A DNA stretch of 64,000 bases, from positions 393,672,557 to 393,736,556 of the forward strand of contig CM077115.1 of NCBI GenBank assembly GCA_039619475.1. The letters run 5' to 3'. Numbering within the stretch: the first letter of the stretch is position 1; every line of letters starts with the position of its first letter. The notes under the pieces are model-generated. The model ran no database searches. It saw nothing but the letters and a program-made list of their open reading frames with translations, and was not told the origin of the DNA. Position numbers and translations under genes: made by a program. This stretch comes from Icerya purchasi (taxonomy: Eukaryota > Arthropoda > Insecta > Hemiptera > Monophlebidae). Shown here piece after piece: positions 58,070-64,000 of this stretch.

Positions 58070-59572
58070 TTTTTTTTATTCTTTTTTTTTTTTTGGGAAC
58101 GTCAACAGTGGAACTTACCCAACGCAAAGAATTGTAAATTATATAAGGAAACGATCAGAAATTGAGGAGATAAAGAAGGCCAACAAAGGAACTATGTTGG
58201 GAGAGGGGAATGCAAGAATGGAATGGACACTATAAGGAGTAGGAAGACCAAGACGCAGAAGACTAGAATACAGAGTAGAACGTTCGTAGGAAATAAAGGA
58301 ACACTCGAACAAAACGTGATTCGTATCACAGGTATAATTGAGCTCCGGAGGGTCATAAGGACACAAAGGAGATTGAACAATAAGAAAAACGGAAAAGAGA
58401 AGCCGAAAGCAAACTATGATCGAACCGCAGGCGAACTATAGAGGAAATAATCGAACGGCTAAGGTAGGGGAAAAGATTAAACCAAGGAAGAGAAGAAGGA
58501 AAGGGCTGAACAGAAAGGTAAAAAGATCGAGGATTGGTAAAGAATGAAGGATAGAATCCGGTCCAGAAATCGTGGTGGGAACGATAAGAAAGACAATAGA
58601 GAGTTTGAGCAGGAAATCTACTAATGAATAGACCATTGGTCGCCGCCGAACATGCCAACGAGTCAACTAACTCGTTTCCAGGAATTCCGCAATGACCAGG
58701 AATCCATAGTAGATCAATTACAACAGAACGAGATGCAAATAAATTAGAAATTAAGAAGCGAATTTGGAGAATAATGGGATCAGTGACATGAGTAGGAAAG
58801 GGATAGAGGAGATAGCCAATAAAACACTTTTCGAGTCCGACGATAGGAGGAATCTAGAGATGTTATTTGTCGAGGATATGAAAAGGACCGCCTGCAGAAT
58901 AGCCATGGATTCGGCAAGAAGAATAGAGGAAAATTAGGGTAACCGAAAGAATTTGGAATAGATAAGCGCGGGGATAATGAACGCAGCCCCAACGCCAACA
59001 TCAGACTTCGAACCATCCGTGTAAATAATTGTATGGGAAGAAAAGTATAAGGATAACACGTGATTGAATTCGTTTTGAACGGCAGGATGAGGAAGAGATT
59101 TAATGTCCGAGGGGAGAAAAAATAACTTCGGAGAATGCTTGAATTCAAAGAAATTATAAGTGGAGTAAGATGGTTTGGTGAAAGGGAAAACAAAAGACAA
59201 ACATAAGCCGAGAAGAGATCGAGGATAATATATTGCGAGGAGAGATGCGCCAGTTATCGGAAATAAATTAATAGGAACTTACGAGTTTAGAATTAGTAAT
59301 AGGAAGACGTTTAATCAGAAATCTTTCACCTAATAAGAGTCTTCGAATAATCCCGACTCTGCCAAAATGGCTGGAATTGGAGAAGAGTTAAGTACTCCGA
59401 TATAGAGACGAAGATATGAGTTTTGGATGCGATCAAGTTTACGAAGAAATTTTCTGGAAACACTAGCGTACAGGAATGCGCCGTAGTCAAATTTGGAAAG
59501 GATTATTGACTTATATAACATAAGTAAAATATAAAGATCACCGTCCCATTTACGGGGCGAAAGAGCTTTTAG
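58070..59572 (-). mobile_element. Family A LINE, 1.5-kb 5'-truncated copy with 11-bp target duplication
   Basis: TGTCACATTTC lies at 58059-58069 and 59573-59583. Inside, on the minus strand, are the RT thumb (LYKSIILSKFDYGAFLYASV, LDRIQNSYLRLYIGVL, 59330-59572), RNase H (IIYTDGSKSDVGVGAAF, LLAESMAILQAVLF, SDSKSVLLAIS), the spacer, a finger remnant (YTCDTNHVLFEC) and ISSISDRFLI before the stop at about 58139. The hairpin is at 58095-58120, then an A-rich tail. Several frameshifts and stops break the frame between the domains. Confidence 0.93.
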
Positions 59573-59583
59573 TGTCACATTTC

Positions 59584-60400
59584 CTATAAATATTCTTCTC
59601 TGTTGAGCTGTTTAATCACATTCGCTTAAACTTGGGCTTTCTGCTCCTCATTGTGTAGCATTCTTTACCTTCCCTACCTGTTATTCTTGTTACTGGTTTC
59701 GTTTTACCTGATACCGAATTAAGATCTAATTAATAATCATTTCAACACGAGTGCTCTTCAAGCAATTTTCTTTTCTCTCGCAATCAATCTCCGCTTTTAT
59801 CATTCTTCGCATACGCTATTTTATCCATTGTCTTTTTTCGCGGTACTCCATTTGTGTTGGTAAGCTGTGGATCACCCAACAACATGACATTGAGGGAAAT
59901 AAGATGGGGAATTCTTCGGTTTAAAGTGCTGTTTCATCTTGTTACTTTAAAAAAAAAAAAAAATCTTATCTTCAAAATTTTATGTCCCCGTGTAAAAAAT
60001 TCCACCTTAAATTTTAGTTAGATATTTACTCTTCTTCCCTTCATAACGGTATTATTTTATCTATCTGTTTAACCTGATCTTCCTTCTGGTTCTTGGTTTC
60101 TTGAATGGCCTTTATTTCCTCCTACTTTTGCCATTTCTACTATTTTCCTGCGTTTCAACCATTCTCTTCTGCCTTTCTCTCATTCCACTTTTCCCTTGTT
60201 TCATCTCCAAGTTATCCTCTCCGCTTCCAATGAAACAATGATATCCGTAATACTGATCGCATCATTTTTGAATATTCGCTCTCCCCTGTCAAGCACCGTG
60301 TCCATATTATTCGTTCGCTGGTAAGCTTCCTACACTGCGCATTTTATATTCTGTCTTTTTCCTTTCCATCCATCATCATTCCAGCTATAGCGGTTCGCTT
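59584..60400 (+). pseudogene. Old family A fragment: RNase H end to C-terminus
   Basis: Much more decayed than its neighbours. The recognisable pieces are TSALQAIFFSL (like S-V-L-Q-A-I), LWITQQHDIEGNKMGNS (about 59867-59917, the RNase H terminus), IFLRFNHSLLPFSHSTF (about 60155-60200), a finger region without cysteines, and SYTAHFILCLFPF-like ending near 60330-60360. The copy directly abuts the opposite-strand element at 58070-59572, which inserted at or in its 5' edge. Confidence 0.65.
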
Positions 60401-60439
60401 ACATTATTAATACCTACCAGAATCAAATTTAACTGACGG

Positions 60440-60660
60440 CTCTTTCCAAAAAAAATAAGAACAAAAAAAAAGTATTGTAACGCTGTGAAAAGAGAAAGCT
60501 ATCAAACCACGAATAAGAATGAAAAACAGGTTGAATAGAAAAACAGGAGTAAACGATAAATGATATAAGCCCAAGAACATTAAACGGACTTTCTGAGAGA
60601 TTGGGAATGTGTTATTGCCGTTGTACACAATCCGGAAGTCTCTTAATAGTTACCAATTGC
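60440..60660 (-). pseudogene. Small family A fragment (spacer region)
   Basis: On the minus strand PISQKVRLMFWAYII and then FSIQPVFHSYSWFDSFLFSQ match the family A region between RNase H and the finger (S-R-x-W-S-D-x-Y-P-S, F-x-x-S-I-Q-P-x-x-P-S-x-P-W-F). Frameshifts are needed. Borders are uncertain. Confidence 0.5.
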
Positions 60661-60949
60661 AAAGAAAGCAGAGTTAACCCTTTCCTACCCTTTTATACGA
60701 ACCCGACATGAGAACATTCAAAGCAAATCAATGCGAACTTAAGATTATAAGATATGTGGATATTCGAAAATATGTCCGTTGATTTTTATTTATTTTTCGA
60801 ATAAATATATTTTTCACGCTTTGTTTAATAGCATTCATTATTAACAATATGTGGCGATGAACAATGTTTTTTAAAACCACGCCTCTCACTTTATAACATC
60901 TCAAAAGAAATTCTTTATTGATTCTATTGCTCCTTGCTACGTACCGAGC
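60661..60949. other. No gene seen
   Basis: AT-rich spacer. A 95-codon minus frame across it has no recognised motif. Confidence 0.5.
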
Positions 60950-63120
60950 CGCGAAGAAACGGACGCTCCGCCAATCCCGAACAGTCTTCCTTCGAATTTC
61001 TCCTAACTTTCCCAATTAATATTCATGAACTCCGGTCCTCGCTTCACAGAGCAAAAAAATTCCGCTCCCGGGGCAGATTGTCTTCCTTATCTGGTCTTCA
61101 AGAACTTCTCGGACCATGCCCTCGATTTTCTTCTTCGCTTTTGTAACTCCTTCTTATCATCTGGTTTATTTCCTCCGTCTTGGAAAAAGTTTATTGTTGT
61201 TCCCCTATCCCCAAAAAAACTTCCTCTTCTTTTCGTCCGGTATCGTTGGCTCCATTCATAAGGAAACTTTTCGAAAGCGTTCTAAACAGACGACTTTCAC
61301 AATAATGTAATTCCTGATAACATGTTTGGCTTTCGTTCGGGGGTTGGTCCTTCTGATTGTATTAGTATTTTTGTTTTGGACATACACAAGAAAATTCATA
61401 CAAAAAAAGTTACACGATAGCGGCATTTATTGATGTAAATAATGCTTTAAACAACGTACATCTTTCTTTACTGTATGATAAAAAGTGCTATTGATTAATA
61501 TACCTTCGCACTTTGCCTCTGTAATTTAACAACTCTGCCTAAATCGCTCTATTCTTCTTTCTGCTCCTTCCTATTTCAATAAAAGAAAGGTTTTTCGGGG
61601 TCTTTTGCATGGATCTTGCCTCAGTCCCACTTTGTTTAATATTTATACTCTAGATAGAGCTTCATTATCTATAGGGGTGATTTTTCTATCTTTTTCGCAG
61701 ACGACATCCTTATATATGCTTCTTCACGTAATATTTCAACCGCTGATGATATATTAAACAACTCCTTGACCATACTAGAAAATTCTCTCTCTCCCATCCA
61801 TCTTTCTATTTCGCCAGCTAAATCACGTCGCATGGTTTTCTCCTATTGTCCTTACAACTATTCCACAATCAACACATCGACACAAAATTCTTATATCCTC
61901 TAGTTAATAGCTTCTGCCACTTGGGAATTATTCTTAATAATCGCCTAACATCTTCAGAACACATAAGCTATATTTACACGCTTCTACTTGTAAAAGATTA
62001 GTCCTACTCAAAGTTCTCTCTCGCCGATATGACTTTTCTCAGCCAGTCAACTTAACCTCTCTCTCTCCCCACACATAAAAACGTCTCTCACGAACTCTCG
62101 CTAATCACAAATTCATTAACGTCATTAACAACTTATTTCCTCAACACATCCTTAATTACACTGATGGATCTAGGAGACCACAGGGAATTGAAGCTGCATT
62201 TTTTGTTCCCAGTAGACATTATGCTGAATCGTGTAAATTGCCTGCCATATCTTCAACCTACTATGCGGAATCAATTGCAATTCTTCAAGCATTGCTATAT
62301 GTATCCTCGATTCAAGATAATAGTAAGTTTCTAATAGTTTCCGAATCCCTAAGTGTATTGACAGCTATATCTTCCCTGTACTGTCCCCTATTTTTTGATT
62401 CTATAATTATTCGCTTTCGATCTATGGTTTCTAATCTAAGTTTACACACACCCTGTCAAATAGATTTTTTTATGGATACGAGGTCATATTGGAATTGAGG
62501 GAAGGGTCGACAATCTAGCGTACTTACCTACTACGAATGATAATTGCATCAGTTTTTATCCAGCCAATAATATTTTTTCTTTCTCCCAAAAATTACATTC
62601 GAAATTTTGGTCCGACATGTATGCTCGCTCGTTTTCCAATCCGCACTCCTTCTATCTTTCTATCCAGCCTTCCATTCCTGCTAATCCATGGTTCCACGGC
62701 TGTCAAATTTTTCAACGTAACTCCATCGTATCCATATGTCGTCTTCGAATTGGGCACCGGGTCTTTCCTTCTTCATCTTCATTCTGCCCCTTCACCCATC
62801 GGAGAATAATTACGTTTACGACGCTAACCGCGTGTTTTTTGAGTGCTCCCCTTTTTTCAATGAACAATCCGTACTATACTCTAATTTACTACAACTTAAT
62901 GTTCCTACACCTTATAATATTTCATCGATACTTACGGTTCCCAAACCCTCTCATTTTTCCAATAATCGCATCCTTCCTTTGCTCAATAGCGAATAGTATC
63001 AAAATTTAACTCAAAAAAAAAATAAAAATAAAAGAATCAGAACAAATAAAGACACGGGTCAATGCTCTTTGTTAGCCGAGCCCAAAAAATTGAAATAAAA
63101 AAATAAAAAAAATAAAAAAA
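60950..63120 (+). pseudogene. Family A LINE, longest copy: RT, RNase H, finger and tail, decayed
   Basis: RT fingers: NIHELRSSLHRAK, NSAPGADCLPYLVFKNF, then VIPDNMFGFRSGVGPSDCIS (about 61304-61363). Palm: AAFIDVNNALNNV (motif A, D present, about 61419-61457) and FFADDILIYASS (motif C with both Asp, about 61691-61726). RNase H: LNYTDGSRRPQGIEAAFF (about 62149-62202), YYAESIAILQALLY, VSESLSVL (usual Asp replaced by Glu) and, after a frameshift, FLWIRGHIGIEGRVDNLA. Then RLRIGHRVFPSSS, the finger YDANRVFFECS and the end IANSIKI. The hairpin is at 63056-63083, then an A-rich tail. Many frameshifts; the endonuclease is missing. Confidence 0.88.
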
Positions 63121-64000
63121 AATTTCACGATTAAATGTTTTTCCAATTTTCTGTTCACCTAAAAATGAAACCGGTTATGCCTATTTTGTAAGTGAAAGTA
63201 AAAGAAAAGTAGTTACGAACTGCGTCAGAAAAAAAAATTCTTGGGAATTATGTTTTTTTTAAATTTTATTATTAAAAGTAAATTTTCACATATTTCTGTA
63301 ATTTGTAACACTTCGGGATTAAAAAAAAAAAAAAAAATGGTAATAATAGTAATCGTAATTTCCCTTCAAACAAATAAATTATTCCGCTATTAAAATTTTA
63401 AACACGTCCAATTTATTTTTCAATTTTTAAAAAACCAGAACTCGTTCACCTTGCACACACCCAAAAAGAACTCGGTTAAATTAAGTGTTGACCTTTTCGA
63501 AACAAAAACAAAACAAGTTGACAATGTATCGGCGGGACACCCATAAAAAATTCCTCACTACTAACTCACGTATTTGCTGTAAAATTGTATGGACTCGCCA
63601 AGAACACATCATACAGAAACACCAACAACCTATAGATAATTTCTGTTACCTTTTTTTTTTTTTTTTTTTTTAAAAAAACTTTCCTTTTTTAGCACTGGAC
63701 CACAAGTATGTACTTCATGACAGATGTATACTTGCACATATTAAAATATATCATACACAATACCAGCAAACAGATGCACATACAAAAGTATTTATTTTTG
63801 CTCCATACTGGAGAACATAAATCATTAAAATTACTCGTGTCAGTTTACGAAGTAGTTATAATAAATTCTACCCTTCTTACAGAAACTGATAATAAAGACA
63901 CTTTTCCGAACAGCGAAAAATAAACTATCTCGAAATTATAGGCGATCTACTTTTACTCCTCCCAAACGCAAAATATCAGCAGCAAATAGCATTAATAGTT
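63121..64000. other. No gene seen
   Basis: AT-rich sequence with an A-run at 63321-63337 and a T-run at 63651-63671. Small open frames have no recognised content. Confidence 0.6.

Overview
The window is AT-rich eukaryotic DNA, most likely nuclear DNA from an insect or another arthropod. It is full of poly(A)/poly(T) runs, (TA)n and other microsatellites. It holds dozens of fragments of non-LTR (LINE) retrotransposons and of cut-and-paste DNA transposons (hAT, piggyBac, mariner). There is no bacterial gene organisation, no rRNA gene and no confident tRNA gene. No host protein-coding gene could be identified with confidence. The best host candidates are a 45-codon exon-like open block at 13804-13938 and a cysteine-rich open frame at 1467-1682 on the minus strand.

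One LINE family dominates and is called family A here. It has a reverse transcriptase (RT), an RNase H domain, a short C-x(9-12)-C-x3-H-x4-C finger and a tail ending in a small hairpin plus poly(A). Fragments lie at 1-705 (+), 14432-14745 (-), 25809-26457 (-), 39003-39295 (+), 44790-45214 (+), 47955-47990 (+, tail only), 54525-55760 (-), 58070-59572 (-), 59584-60400 (+), 60440-60660 (-) and 60950-63120 (+). Several are 5'-truncated between direct target-site duplications of 8-14 bp, as expected for target-primed reverse transcription. The 3' hairpin pairs in all copies although its stem bases differ between copies.

Other LINE lineages survive as relics at 3862-4733, 7827-9735 (family B, endonuclease plus RT with a large internal deletion), 12490-13640, 16215-16460, 19140-19400, 24853-25070, 28780-29480, 40985-41314, 43130-43570, 46010-46280, 46469-46985, 48560-49960 and 56979-57985.

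DNA transposons are a 326-bp hAT-type MITE inside a LINE reading frame (4369-4694), a 594-bp hAT remnant with a perfect 8-bp duplication (37770-38363), an old piggyBac relic (26597-27890), a mariner relic (45245-45790) and a terminal-inverted-repeat element carrying 38-bp tandem repeats (10423-11376; related copy inverted at 18465-18925). Four long fold-back (inverted-repeat) elements lie at 22013-22267, 39909-40207, 42052-42447 and 55948-56163. Tandem arrays lie at 5947-6135, 10737-10980, 33421-33630 and a satellite-like block at 40825-41830.

Layout: 0-28 kb is a mixture of relics. 28-37 kb is mostly anonymous AT-rich sequence with one CpG-rich patch near 35.2-35.7 kb. 37-50 kb is dense in transposons. 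50-54 kb is anonymous. 54-63 kb is a pile-up of family A copies in both orientations. Almost every coding fragment carries frameshifts or stops, so the window reads as a transposon graveyard in an intergenic region or a large intron.
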